Assembly: GCA_030159075.1 (NCBI GenBank)
Contig: BROG01000128.1
Span: 1,309,676 to 1,373,675, forward strand
DNA from: Atrina japonica
Taxonomy: Eukaryota > Mollusca > Bivalvia > Pterioida > Pinnidae
Direction of reading: 5' to 3'
Length of the DNA: 64,000 nucleotides
The notes beneath the pieces were generated by a model, which did not search any database, had not been told where the DNA came from, and was given only the letters and a program-made list of their open reading frames with translations. The translations under genes were made by a program, and so were the position numbers. Positions 32,190 through 44,489 of the stretch are shown here, one piece after another (position 1 is the stretch's first letter; every line of letters starts with the position of its first letter).

Positions 32190-34835
32190 GGAACAATCCA
32201 GAAACCAATTATGTAAATCGCTTCCACGTTCTGGAGTAAATAAGCACAGTATTAAATGCATACCCAGTAAAACATAACAGCATGTCTCGTTTGGACGGAA
32301 TTGTCCAAGAACATATTGGAAGGCGACATTTTAGGCCTACGTCTGATTTGGACGGCATTGCATACAAACATATTTTTACGCGACATTAGAACTCTGGTAT
32401 TGGACGACATTATACTATGTTTGTACTAGAACAAGACGAAAAAGCATGCATTGAACAGTTCACACAGATCATATCTTTAAAAACCGATAGAATATAAAAA
32501 ATGTTACGAAGACATCGTAAAATTGTTTGACATGTTATCAGTATAAATGTTATATTAAAAGTTTACATATTTATTAATTTAAATTTAAGTTTGAATTAAT
32601 AAATATTTAAACATTGAGTATAACATAAATACTCGCAGTGTGTAGATTTTAATGAACTCAAATATTATTTACATGTTTTAGATACATACACGCGTGTATA
32701 TATATACATGTATGTTGTTTACTAGATCGCTCGCCCCGCAAGAGGAAGGCACCGTGTCAACTTTCAAATCAAATCCAGGTCATACATGGGACTTCCGTAA
32801 AAAAGAAATTGACTACCGTATTCGACGAAATCTCGACAAACAAAGTAAAAATAAGGGATCAGATTATGATTACTACAGTCTATTTCTCCGACATTCCGTT
32901 TCTCCAACAACCCATTTCTCCGACAGTCCATTTCTCCTATAACCCATTATTCCGAAAACCAATTTTAACAGTGCTTCTATTTTCGCGAATAAAAATTTTA
33001 TAGGAAGGCATATCACAGGGAAACATGATAATTTTGCGTACTTTTGGCGTTTTGATTTTAGTTGCGGAAATTAGAACCCTTCGAATGTGCAGAGACATTT
33101 ATGTGAATGTGCACCTGTCGGAGTAATGGGCTGTCGGAATACTACTACGCTCCGACGGGATGAGACTTAAAATCGAGATCGTATGATACGGTTGGCCTGA
33201 CACTCTGATAGAATTAAGAAACCTCTGTATTGATGTAGTCTGGTCTCATAGCGAGGATCAGTTTTTGTGGTATTTCACAACAGTTGTTGGCGAATCCATA
33301 TCAGTAGAAAAAATCGCGGTAGGACTTAAACAAGAAATTAAATAACTGAATGATGTAATTTTTAAACTATAGGGAAGGCAGCTAGGCAATGCGAGCCCGA
33401 TAGTAAACCGATACTTACACACTTACCATGCGGTAAGCTCTAAATTTGATGTAAACAAATATAGTCAGAAAGAAAAAACAAACACTCACAAAGACATCCT
33501 TTTGCGGCGTTTGACTCCACATTTTCGTCAAACTTGCCTCCTAGAAATGATCATGGATATTCCTCTCACTATAGGCCTAAATAAAAACATCCCAGAACGA
33601 TGACATCCATGGTTATTTAGTTTGCGCTTTTGTTTGTAAATATCCAGACGCAGAATAACACAAACTGAATCACAATTGTACACAGTTTGTCGATATTTAT
33701 ATAAAACACACCAGCAGGTCTTTCCATACACATATAGGTGTACATAGGAGCGCACTGCAGTAGGATTTACACCGAATGCGTATATAAGCCTTATTTGGAA
33801 AGTGTACAGTTTAGTTTCCTTTCGCATGTAGTTAAAGGAGATCGTATTCGCTGTAACATTTCCGTATTAAAATCCTGCCACGCGGATCCGGTTGAGTTTA
33901 TTGTGGGTATGAAATTTACCTACCACAAAAACACGCTCGTTATACACCGTGCTTTACAAACGTAGAAACTAGGTTGCAAATTAGCAAAACCTGACACAAA
34001 TAATCCGTTTGTTATAAGAATGCAATCAATGAGGCGATGCTGTTCGATATGTTTAGTTCAACTTGAATCAAATCTGTAGGCTGGTAGACCCCTACTGACG
34101 GTATAAATCAATGTAGCATAATTTTTTTAGTATTTGATTGGTTTCTGTGCGGTTAAAGCCAGTGTTTCTGAAATACTTATCCATTATAGTTGACTGACTA
34201 ATTTATCAAAGGCTAAAATAAATGAATGTGCAGTGTGTCTATGTGCATACCTGTTACCAACAGAGACGTGTGTGCATACAAACCCACGTGCTTTAACAAA
34301 CGTCTTAACTTAGTAATCAATATCATTTTTATCTGTTACAATATACTGAATATTTTATATCTATTTTAAAATGTTTCCCGGGGCCTACCGTGATGATCAG
34401 GTCAAAAATTTAATTCGAAATCTTACGAGACTGACACATTCGGTCTAAGGGCTTGCAATTAATTTATTCTCAGACTATCTTGGTGTTTTGGGGTCACTCA
34501 TGTAGACAAATGGCGAAAGTCTTCGCCAAAACACGGGTCTATTTCTATGTACTTTCGTATTAAATAAATAAAGAAAAACTACACGCTGGCGTGTTCAGTT
34601 AAATATTACATGAATATTGAATTCTTGTCGGATGACTTTTAAATAAGCGCTAGATCGTCCCAGAACTTCGACCGAGATTATGTTCCTTGTCGTAAAAAGT
34701 GGAAATTTACAGTTAAACGCCCACTTTACAGGCTATCTACAACGAAGAAATGTTTCATCATTTATTACATGTTTTACATAATATTCCTCGTCTATACGAT
34801 GGATGGACTACGCCTCTTTGGCGGTATCACATTTC
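32190..34835. other. Unassigned, mostly non-repetitive region
   Basis: No supported gene. TTTCTCCGACATTCCGTTTC-type words (32,881-32,955) and the inverse CTGTCGGAGTAATGGGCTGT (33,113-33,137) form an inverted pair about 270 bp across. A repeated TTTGGACGGAATTG / TTTGGACGGCATTG pair lies at 32,290 and 32,346. Open frames here have no recognisable domain. Confidence 0.4.
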
Positions 34836-34844
34836 TTAATCACA

Positions 34845-36430
34845 TACCCTCTGTACTCTACGTTGCCGTTGCAGTTTACATCCACACTATGTAATACAGC
34901 CGCTGTACTCTACATTGCCGCTACCCTTTACATCTACACTATTGTACTGGCGTTTACATCGACACTAAAATACAGCCAGTGTACTCTACATTGCCGCTAC
35001 CATTTACATATACACTATGTAATACAACCGCTGTACTCTACGTTGCTGATGCAGTTTACATCTACACTGTTTAATACAACCGCTGTACTCTACATTGCCG
35101 CTACCATTTACATATACACTATTTAATACAGCTGTTGTACTCTACGTTACTGTTGCAGTTTACATCTAGATTATTAAAAACAGACGTACTACTCTACATT
35201 GCCGTTGCAGTTTACATCTACACAGCCGTTGTACTCTACGTTGTCGTTACCGTTTACATCTACTTCTACATTACCGTTGAAGTTTACATCTACACCATTT
35301 ATTACGCCCGCTGTATTTTATGTTACCGCTGCAGTTTACAGTTACACTATTTACCCGCTGTATTTTACGTTACCGTTGCAGTTTACAGTACTTTACGTTA
35401 GTGTTGCAGTTTACAGTTACACTATTTAGCCGCTGAACTTTACGTTACCGTTGCAGTTTACAGTTACACTATTTAGCCGCTGAACTTTACGTTAGTGTTG
35501 CAGTTTACAGTTACACTATTTAGCTGCTGTACTTTACGTTAGTGTTGCAGTTTACAGTTACACTATTTAGCTGCTGTACTTTACGTTAGTGTTGCAGTTT
35601 ACAGTTACACTATTTACCCGCTGAACTTTACGTTAGTGTTGCAGTTTACAGTTACACTATTTAGCTGCTGTACTTTACGTTAGTGTTGCAGTTTACAGTT
35701 ACACTATTTAGCTGCTGTACTTTACGTTAGTGTTGCAGTTTACAGTTACACTATTTAGCTGCTGTACTTTACGTTAGTGTTGCAGTTTACAGTTACACTA
35801 TTTAGCCGCCGTACTTTACGTTAGTGTTGCAGTTTACAGTTACACTATTTAGCTGCTGTACTTTACGTTAGTGTTGCAGTTTACAGTTACACTATTTAGC
35901 CGCCGAACTTTACGTTACCGTTGCAGTTTACAGTTACACTATTTAGCTGCTGTACTTTACGTTAGTGTTGCAGTTTACAGTTACACTATTTAGCTGCTGT
36001 ACTTTACGTTAGTGTTGCAGTTTACAGTTACACTATTTAGCCGCTGAACTTTACGTTACCGTTGCAGTTTACAGTTACACTATTTAGCTGCTGTACTTTA
36101 CGTTAGTGTTGCAGTTTACAGTTACACTATTTACCCGCTGAACTTTACGTTACCGTTGCAGTTTACAGTTACACTATTTAGCTGCTGTACTTTACGTTAG
36201 TGTTGCAGTTTACAGTTACACTATTTACCCGCTGTACTTTACGTTACCGCTGCAGTTTACAGTTACACTATTTACCCGCTGTACTTTACGTTACCGTTGC
36301 AGTTTACAGTTACACTCTTTACTCGCTGTAATTTACGTTAGTGTTGCAGTTTACAGTTACACTATTTAGCCGCTGAACTTTAAATTACCGTTGCAGTTTA
36401 CAGTTACACACTTTACTCGCTGTACGTTGC
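34845..36430. repeat. 47-bp minisatellite
   Basis: From about 35,400 the unit is GTTGCAGTTTACAGTTACAC, TATTTAGCTGCTGTACTTTA, CGTTAGT (47 bp), about 21 near-identical units with GTTAGT/GTTACC and TTAGC/TTACCC alternatives. To its left (34,845-35,400) older, longer and more diverged units use TTTACATCTACACTA and CTCTACATTGCC. The open frames are repeat artefacts. Confidence 0.92.
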
Positions 36431-36440
36431 CGTTACGATC

Positions 36441-36523
36441 ATCTTCCCAAGTCAGAGTTTTCCGATCAAGTCCGTTACTCACACAGGAACGACGTGAATC
36501 AGAAAACCTTGACTTGGGAAGAT
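36441..36523. mobile_element. MITE family C (ATCTTCCCAAGTC), copy 1
   Basis: ATCTTCCCAAGTCAGAGTTT at the left pairs with AAACCTTGACTTGGGAAGAT at the right, with a centre of about 40 bp. It begins within a few bases of the end of the 47-bp minisatellite. A longer copy of the family lies at 53,779-53,925. Confidence 0.7.
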
Positions 36524-37510
36524 ACAGTGAACACTTTTGTCAATGCGCTGGACATGATGAATTACCGGAACGAACCAATACGAAGTGTATTTCAGGTCCA
36601 ATTTGAGTTTCACCTGTCTTTGCACATACATTTTCAAGTTAACAAGATATAATTGGAGTTGATCTAAGTACAATTTGTAATCATTGTATTCAGTTGTAGA
36701 ATCGAAACTTGTAATGGCATGTAATATATCTCACTGCAGTAACCGAAACGGACGGACCAATAGCCGAAACGAATTATTTTTATCCTACACACATCGAACC
36801 GAAACAGAGCTAAACATCAGTTCAAAAATGTTCATTAAAGATTTTCATAAGTGTGAATGATATAGTAAGATGTGATCGGAACATAATTTGATCCGAAATT
36901 TAACTTAGTTGAATTACCTACTGTAACCGAAACGGAGTTTCTCTTCGTAAAACTTCAATCGAAATGGATTAAAATAAATAAACACATGTAGATTCGTTCA
37001 TTAATTCACATTTTAGTATTTATCTAGATAAAGATGTTATTTAGATATAGTTTGACTTGTTCATACCTCTCAGGGATCTCTAACCTCGACAACTTTACTC
37101 AAAATGAGGAGTACAGAAACGGCTAGCGTTTCTCTTCGTACACACTGCGTACCACACTTTAATTTTGTAAATTTCAAATTCATATATTGTCTTAAAATGA
37201 TAAAATAAAAATATGCATATGTGGATGAACATGCCGAAAATAATTCCTTTTTCTTATATGGATCTCATTATGATGCAACGAAAAGGAAATATTGCCATGA
37301 ACGGAAATTCTGTTTCTGTTGCACCGGCAGATATGTATATTACAATACATATCAAAATAAGTTTAAGTAAAACTGAATGCCATTCGACAGTTTGTATTTT
37401 ATTTAATCGTATCATGCCGGAATACTTGAATATATGGTTAATGAATGATTGTGTGCTGGTATTAGCTATCATAGTCCGTTTCGGTTAGAGTTGTTACAGC
37501 AATACTATCA
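36524..37510. other. Unassigned sequence
   Basis: No gene recognised. CCGAAACGGA-type words recur at 36,745, 36,766, 36,790 and 36,927, similar in style to the CGAAACGTCTG words at 38,200. Confidence 0.35.
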
Positions 37511-37696
37511 TAGGCGTCGGAACCGGGAAGGTGGGGTGGGGGGGGGGGGGGGTGTAGGGGGGGGGGGGTGTGTGTGTGTGTGTTTCAACATGGGTGTTGA
37601 AAATTGGGGCTTAGCCCCCAGACGTTTCTGGCGTATGTGTGTGTTTTCAGTTAGTTTAGCCCCCCCCCCCAACTTTCAATTTGCTTCCGACGCCTA
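37511..37696. mobile_element. MITE family B, copy 2, with long G and C runs
   Basis: The ends TAGGCGTCGGAACCGG and TTGCTTCCGACGCCTA are inverted copies. The interior shares AAAATTGGGGCTTAGCCCCC, AGACGTTTCTGGCGTATG and CAATTTGCTTCCGACGC with copy 1. A GGGGTGGGGGGG-type tract (37,533-37,570) is opposite a C run at 37,661-37,670. Possible target words ACTATC / ACTATT flank it. Confidence 0.8.
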
Positions 37697-37844
37697 TGAC
37701 TATTATCGAAATATTTAAACAGAAATATCATGAAAGTAAATTGGACTGGCCAAAATAGGCATTGTAACAATTTGGAAAAATAACATGAAAATAATAACAT
37801 ATTAAATGGGCAATAGCTGTCTTTACCCCCAAAATTATTTCGAT

Positions 37845-38105
37845 TTTTTTTTCTACTTTTACTACTTGTACTTGATGTAAACAAATAAGAGCTATACACA
37901 GGTATAAAAATGTTATATTCCTACATATTTTGTGAAAATAAGGTTAGGCCCATTGTGGTATTAATGTACAAATAATGATGCTGTGTTTTTCAATTGCAAG
38001 TGAAAAAGTGCAAAACTGGGTTCCTCAAGCAATTTCCACAAAAATGTAGGAATGTATGAATTTTATGTCTGTGTATCCCTTTTTTGTTATTGTATATCAA
38101 TCTAA
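37845..38105. mobile_element. Dispersed element D, copy 2
   Basis: Shares TTTTTTTTTCTACTTTTACT, TTGTACTTGATG, ACAAATAAGAGCTATACACA, ATATTTTGTGAAAATAAGGT and CCCATTGTGGTATT with 14,675-14,980. An inverted TCCACAAAAATGTAGGAAT closes the hairpin at about 38,034-38,052. Confidence 0.65.
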
Positions 38106-38184
38106 GCAGTAAAGAATCGGAAAGACATTGAAAAACACACACACACATACACAGCTGATACCCCTTTAAATTCTCGAGGGCCCA

Positions 38185-38285
38185 ATGGGACCGAATCGTC
38201 CGACGAAACGTCTGAATGCCGAAAAGGGACGAAACGTCTGGAGGCCGAACCGACTAAGATCCGAATCGTCTGGCAACCGATCAGT
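38185..38285. repeat. Degenerate CGAAACGTCTG word array
   Basis: CCGAATCGTCCGACGAAACG, GTCTGAATGCCGAAAAGGGA, CGAAACGTCTGGAGGCCGAA and CCGAATCGTCTGGCAACCGA follow one another. It is an approximate CGAANCGTCNG repeat that is CpG-rich compared with its surroundings. Confidence 0.55.
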
Positions 38286-38289
38286 GCGG

Positions 38290-39741
38290 TAAGTACAAGC
38301 GATTTACCACCAAAGAAAGACAACTCTAGTAAGATTTCGCCATTATCCCATTAATATGTATTCGTTGATCCCGAGATCAATGATCGAGATGGGGGCAATT
38401 GCAATGTTGATTACTTTTGTTTGTTTTATCCTTTAAACCGCACGAGTTTATTAGTCATATGGAATTACGTCTCTCGTAATCATCGTTGATTACCGGGGAA
38501 CAAACATGGGTATTGGCATATACAGTGTGAGACATTCAGCTACTCAGCGAACGTTATTCTGCGAGTCGGCATTAGATCTAAATTAATTTTTTGAAAGTCC
38601 ATCAAAATCTCATAACAGATCACAACAGAACCCTCAGTGACTACTACCCAAGTTGACCTGATTGCCAAACAAGCTGGCCTGATACGTTTACTGTTCAAAA
38701 TGGGAGTGACATTTCAAAGAGCCATCCCATTAGGCATTACATAGGTTGTAGCGCATAGAATAGGTCAAAATTTGCGGAACATTTTTACACACGGTGTCAT
38801 CACCTTATAAGTGAAGCGATCGTGGCCAGACTTACACCGTAGTTTACAGCGAACATAAATAAACAAATAAATTGTGTGTACTCTATTGTAGGTCGGATAT
38901 AAGATGATCATAACCCTTATGTCACTTGATGATTCATACCGACAAATATCAGCAATTTTATACATATCAGCATGGCTTTATTTACACATATACAACGCTG
39001 GCGTCGTAAAATGTAAGTTAATCTTACTTGAAAACAAACAGCAAATAAAACTGCTCGTGAAAGCGATATATAGTGGCCCAGGTACGAACTAGTCGTCAAA
39101 GTGGGGGTAGAGAGACTACCCCGACATACCTTATATACCGACTGACCGACGAGTTTATTAATAAAGGTCAACAACATAAAAGCGACGAATCTCGTAAGAG
39201 ATCTACATATATCACACATTTGCCATTTCTAGCTCTTGTACCCGTTTACCTACTAGTTAAAGAGGTAAGTTCAGAAACAACAACAACGACAACGTTTTAC
39301 CTTTTACGGGTAGTGCGGGGTGGAAATTTTCAAAGTGATACATACCTAGACTCATTGCTGGTTAAGGAATTTTTAAGTATTCTGTAATATGCCATCCACT
39401 GACCGTTCAGTTATAATCCGTCGATGACCAACAGGTAAAACCAACTCAATATTAATTTGTCGAAATGAGTTCCCACAAATGTGTCTATAAACGTAGGCTA
39501 CAGGTGCGCGGATCATGTGGTTACTAAAAATACAAGTACACAAGTGTTTGAAAATTCCACAATACTTATCAAAACAACTCAAATGTGACGATATAGGTAA
39601 ATATTTTAACAGTCGTATAACAGTTGTTAAATAACAGGTAGATTTAACTCACAGGGACAAGTGATTATTTTTAGCACGCACATGCATGGCTCAATATAAG
39701 TTATGAATGAAATTTTAAACCTACGTAAACTCGGTCATGTG

Positions 39742-39745
<4 letters not shown>
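38290..39745. other. Unassigned, mostly non-repetitive sequence
   Basis: No supported gene. A donor-like GAGGTAAGTTCAG occurs at 39,262-39,274, but no convincing coding frame precedes it. Confidence 0.35.

Positions 39746-39748
<3 letters not shown>

Positions 39749-39805
<57 letters not shown>
39749..39805. repeat. (CA)n microsatellite
   Basis: Uninterrupted CA run of about 28 units. Confidence 0.98.
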
Positions 39806-39806
<1 letters not shown>

Positions 39807-40545
39807 ATTATAATATCACACGTTATTTATTTTCACTGTTGTCAAGTTGAGAAAAGAAAAACAACACTGGACCGGATTCCATTTTTAAAACCCGAAAGGC
39901 ATAACAATATGAACACAAATGTCTACTTTTTAAAGTTGTGAAGTTTATTCTACAAACACATGTTATCTTGGAAAGTGTCAGGTCTAACACCGAGTCAGTG
40001 GCAAAAATATGTCAAATCTTTAATTTGTCCACAAAAAGGAAGTTACAGTTATAATAAATCAGCCAATTTTTAACGTCCTGCTACGCTCGAGATATCTAGG
40101 GTTGCGTCCCCTCTGACTTAAAATATCGGACACGCCTATGTGAGTTTCTTTAAAATTAGAGCTCACGAAATCAAATAATAAAAAAATCAAATCGCGTCGC
40201 ATATGTAAGCGTTCAAAATTCCTCAAAACAGCAGACTCTAGCTTGAAAACTTCCACTGGTTCTTTTTTAATATTACTTATCATGTGAAAACGTAAAATAA
40301 ATAATAATCAAAAAAACAAACAAGCAACAAAAACAAACACAAATTCTATAATTAAAACATACAAATAACCAGAATACTAAAAATAACTTGAACAAAACAA
40401 ATAAACAAACACCCCAAAATGAAACATCTGGCTAAATGCCAGCTTCACAACTATAATTTGAAATCAAAATAAAATAATACCTTTTTTAAGATATAATAAA
40501 TTTCAGTGCTGTCATGTGTAAATCGTGGATTCTAGATTATCCTCG
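39806..40545. other. Unassigned AT-rich sequence
   Basis: Nothing recognisable. A-rich stretch with AACAAACAAA-type words at 40,300-40,420. Confidence 0.35.
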
Positions 40546-40547
40546 CG

Positions 40548-41395
40548 TAGCGGGGACTTCCCATCAGTTCGAAGGTCCACTAGTCTGAAGGTTCGCCAGT
40601 CCGAAGGTCCACCAGTTCGACGTAAAAGACGGAGGTAAAGGACTGAGGTTGATTTATGAGTAGGTGAACCGACTCCGCCCACCCCTTCCGGGCGAGTGAC
40701 TGTGTTATTTTGCCATTAGAGTACAATGTTTTTAAGATTTATCAAATACATTGTACATCAGTCCGAAGGTTCACCATTCGGACAGAAAAAAGGAGAGTGA
40801 GGATTTGGGTGGATCGGATCCGAAAGTCCACTAGTCCGAAGGATAACCAATTTGAAAGCCAACTAGAAGACGTAAGCGAAGGATTGGGGTTAATCTGGAT
40901 CCACGTATGGCATTCGATAGCAGATTTACGAGTAGCTGGACCGTCTCCGCCTCCGACATAAAAGACGGAGGCGAAGGACTGAGGTTGATTTAGGAGTAGA
41001 TGAAACGACCCTGCCTAACCCTTCCGGCCGAGTGACTATTTTGTCATTAGAGAACAATGTATTTTAATACAAATGAAACCTAATACTTTCTAGGATTTAT
41101 CAACTACATTGTACATCAGTCCGAAGGTTCACCAGTCCGATAGAAAAAAGTCGGAGGCGGATTATTCGGGTTGATCCGGATCCGAAGCTCCACCAGCCCG
41201 AAGGTTCATCATTCCGATAGAAAAAATAGGATAGGGAGGATTGGGTGGATCCGGATCCGAACGTCCACTAGTCCGAAGGACCACCAATCCAAAGGTCCAC
41301 TAGTAAAAAGGTTCACCAGTCCGAAGGTCCACTAGTAAAAAGGTTCACCATTCCGAAGGTTCACCAGTCCGACAGAAAAAGACGTAGATTAAAGA
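40548..41395. repeat. Array of GTCCGAAGGTYCACYA words with interspersed module
   Basis: A 14- to 16-bp word (AGTCCGAAGGTCCACT / AGTCCGAAGGTTCACC) recurs more than 15 times. It is interrupted by a larger module (AAAGACGGAGGTAAAGGACT, GAGGTTGATTTATGAGTAG, then CGCC-rich text) seen at about 40,624, 40,965 and, in part, elsewhere. ACTAGTCCGAAGGT contains the near-palindrome ACTAGT. Non-coding. Confidence 0.75.
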
Positions 41396-41407
41396 TTAGG
41401 GTTGATC

Positions 41408-41592
41408 CATTAGTTATGTCGTAATTACGAGAAAGTATGTCGTAATTACGAGATAGTATGTCGTAATTGCGACTTAGTTATGTCGTAATTACGACTTAGT
41501 TATATGCCATAATTACGAGATAGAATGTCGTAATTCCGATTTGATTATGTCGTAATTACGATTTTGATATGTCGTAATTACGAGATAGTGTC
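41408..41592. repeat. TATGTCGTAATTACGA tandem repeat
   Basis: Eight or nine units of about 20 bp share TATGTCGTAATTACGA followed by GATAG, CTTAGT or TTTGAT. Each unit carries the 10-bp palindrome CGTAATTACG. A few units have one substitution (CGTAATTGCG, CATAATTACG, CGTAATTCCG). Confidence 0.9.
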
Positions 41593-41849
41593 CTCCCGAG
41601 ATAATTTTTATCTGATAAAAAGTTATTTAAAAAAACGAACTAATATTTCGTTTTCCTCGAGGTATTTTTTATCGGGAGAAAAAATATTTCGAGAATACGT
41701 AGTAATAATGAAAACTTCTTTTTCTCTAGAGTGAATCGTGTAGATTCCGACGCTCCACCGTTTTTCAGCAGTCGGGAAACGATATACTGGGTGGCAAAAA
41801 ATTATTGATTCTTACAAAAATCCAGCAAAATTTTAATTTGCTTGACTTA

Positions 41850-42070
41850 AATATGCTCAAAATGGACTCCACGGGGCCGGGGGAACACTTGCATACGTCG
41901 CGCCAAATTGTCAATTACTCGAACACATTTCTCTTTTGGGATTTTTACGATTTTTGCTGCGAGGGATATCTCAAGGATAGTGTGTACCAGAACAACCATC
42001 AAACGATTGTTGAACTAAAGGCAGCAATCACAGCAAATATCAAGACGTATGCAGGTGTGCCCTTATATCT
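41850..42070 (+). pseudogene. Relic of a mariner/Tc1-superfamily transposase (C-terminal part)
   Basis: One open frame contains MDSTGPGEHLHTSRQIVNYS, which resembles the QQDGAPPHTSRQ.. block around the second catalytic Asp. It then has GYLKDSVYQNNHQTIVELKA, which resembles the ..WGYLKDRVY.. tail of the same family. The intervening block with the third catalytic residue (usually ..SPDLNPxDFFLW..) is reduced to FLFWDFYDFCCE. No N-terminal helix-turn-helix part was found upstream. It is a degenerate, internally deleted copy with no expected activity. Confidence 0.6.
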
Positions 42071-42154
42071 ATGAAATTTGATAATTAATCCACGCTTATA
42101 GCGCAAACTTCAGTCAATATGTCTCCTCCGAAAACCCAAGAGCTGTATATACTT

Positions 42155-42222
42155 TTCAAGGTCAAAGGTCAAGGTCACAGAGACGAAAACGTCACCCCAG
42201 TTTCAAGGGGTTCCCCTTTGAC
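42155..42222 (-). repeat. Inverted fragment of the TGACCTTTGACC repeat
   Basis: TTCAAGGTCAAAGGTCAAGG then TCACAGAGACGAAAACGTC is the inverse of the ACGTTTTGACCTCTGTGACC / TTGACCTTTGACC text of 43,550-44,480. It stops where the AT tract begins. Confidence 0.6.
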
Positions 42223-43340
<1,118 letters not shown>

Positions 43341-43549
43341 ATATATTTAAACATCTCAAAGACAATCTCTTGGATCACACTATGAAAGAACGCCTCTCAA
43401 AGACACACTAACCGGGAAAGCCTGTGTCTTTGTTTCAACAAATTCTAGTTTTATTTGTTATTTTTTTTACCAATTTCAATTATACAACTAGACTTTGTCA
43501 AGACAACTACATGGTCTTTCCATTATCTGAGTAAAGACAGTAATGTAAA

Positions 43550-44480
43550 CCATATGTCTGTGACCTTGACCTTTGACCTGATGACCTTGAAAAAAGTATA
43601 AAGTTCTGAAGAATGTTGAGAAGACTCACGGATGTAAATTTCATGTACCCAGAGTCGCTTATTCACTTCTTATCGAATTTCAAAAAACTGAAATTTTTGT
43701 GTCTGTGATCTTGACCTTTAACCTGATGACCTTGAGTATACATTTCCAGAGCATGTGAAGGACACTAACTGACATAAGTTTCATGTTCTTGTTATAAGTC
43801 TGACACCAGTTATCGCATTGCATAAGATTAAACGTTTTGACCTCTTTGACCTTGACCGTTGACCCAATGACCTTAAAAAGTATACGGTTCTAGAGAATGG
43901 TAAGGAGAATGAGTGACATGAGTTTCATGTTCCAGTGTTAAGACTGTCACTAGTTATCGCATTACATAAAATTTCACGTTTTGACCCCTGAGACATTGAC
44001 TTTTGATTCAATTACCTTGAAAAAGTACACAGAAAAAACCGAGGGGACAAACTGACATGAGTTTAATGTTCCTGTGTTAAGTCTGTCACCAATTATCGCA
44101 TTACATAAGATTTCACGTTTTGACCTCTTTGACCTTGACCTTTGACCCAAAGACCTTGAAAAAAGTATGCAGTTCTAGGGTAAGTGAAGGAGACGAACGA
44201 CATAAGTTTTATGTTTCTGTGTTAAGTCTGTCACCAGTTATTGCATTACATAAGATTTCACGTTTTTACCTCTGTGATCTTGACCTTTGACCCAATAACC
44301 TTAAAAAGGATACAGTTCTAGGAAAGTCAAGGAGACTAACTGACTTAAGTTTAATGTTCCTGTGTTAAGTCTGTCACCAGTTATGGCATTACATACAATT
44401 TCACGTTTTGACCTCTGTAACCTTGCTCTTTGACCCAATGAACTTTGACTAAGTTTAATGCACATCTTTAGATATTGATC
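43550..44480. repeat. About 143-bp tandem repeat with TGACCTTGACCTTTGACC
   Basis: Seven units begin near 43,556, 43,698, 43,838, 43,982, 44,122, 44,266 and 44,410. Each has TTTGACCTCTGTGACCTTGA, CCTTTGACCCAATGACCTTG, AAAAAGTATACAGTTCTAG, GACATGAGTTTCATGTTCC and GTTAAGTCTGTCACCAGTTA followed by TCGCATTACATAAGATTTC. The units are 80-90% alike by eye. TGACCTTTGACC in several units is a perfect DR1 of the nuclear-receptor half-site AGGTCA. Non-coding. Confidence 0.85.
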
Positions 44481-44489
44481 TATCATTGA

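Noticed and set aside
33490..33522. Minus-strand ATGTGGAGTCAAACG followed by a GTGAGTG donor, a possible 11-codon first exon
   Set aside because: Donor is moderate, no promoter signature upstream and no further exon; too short to separate from chance.
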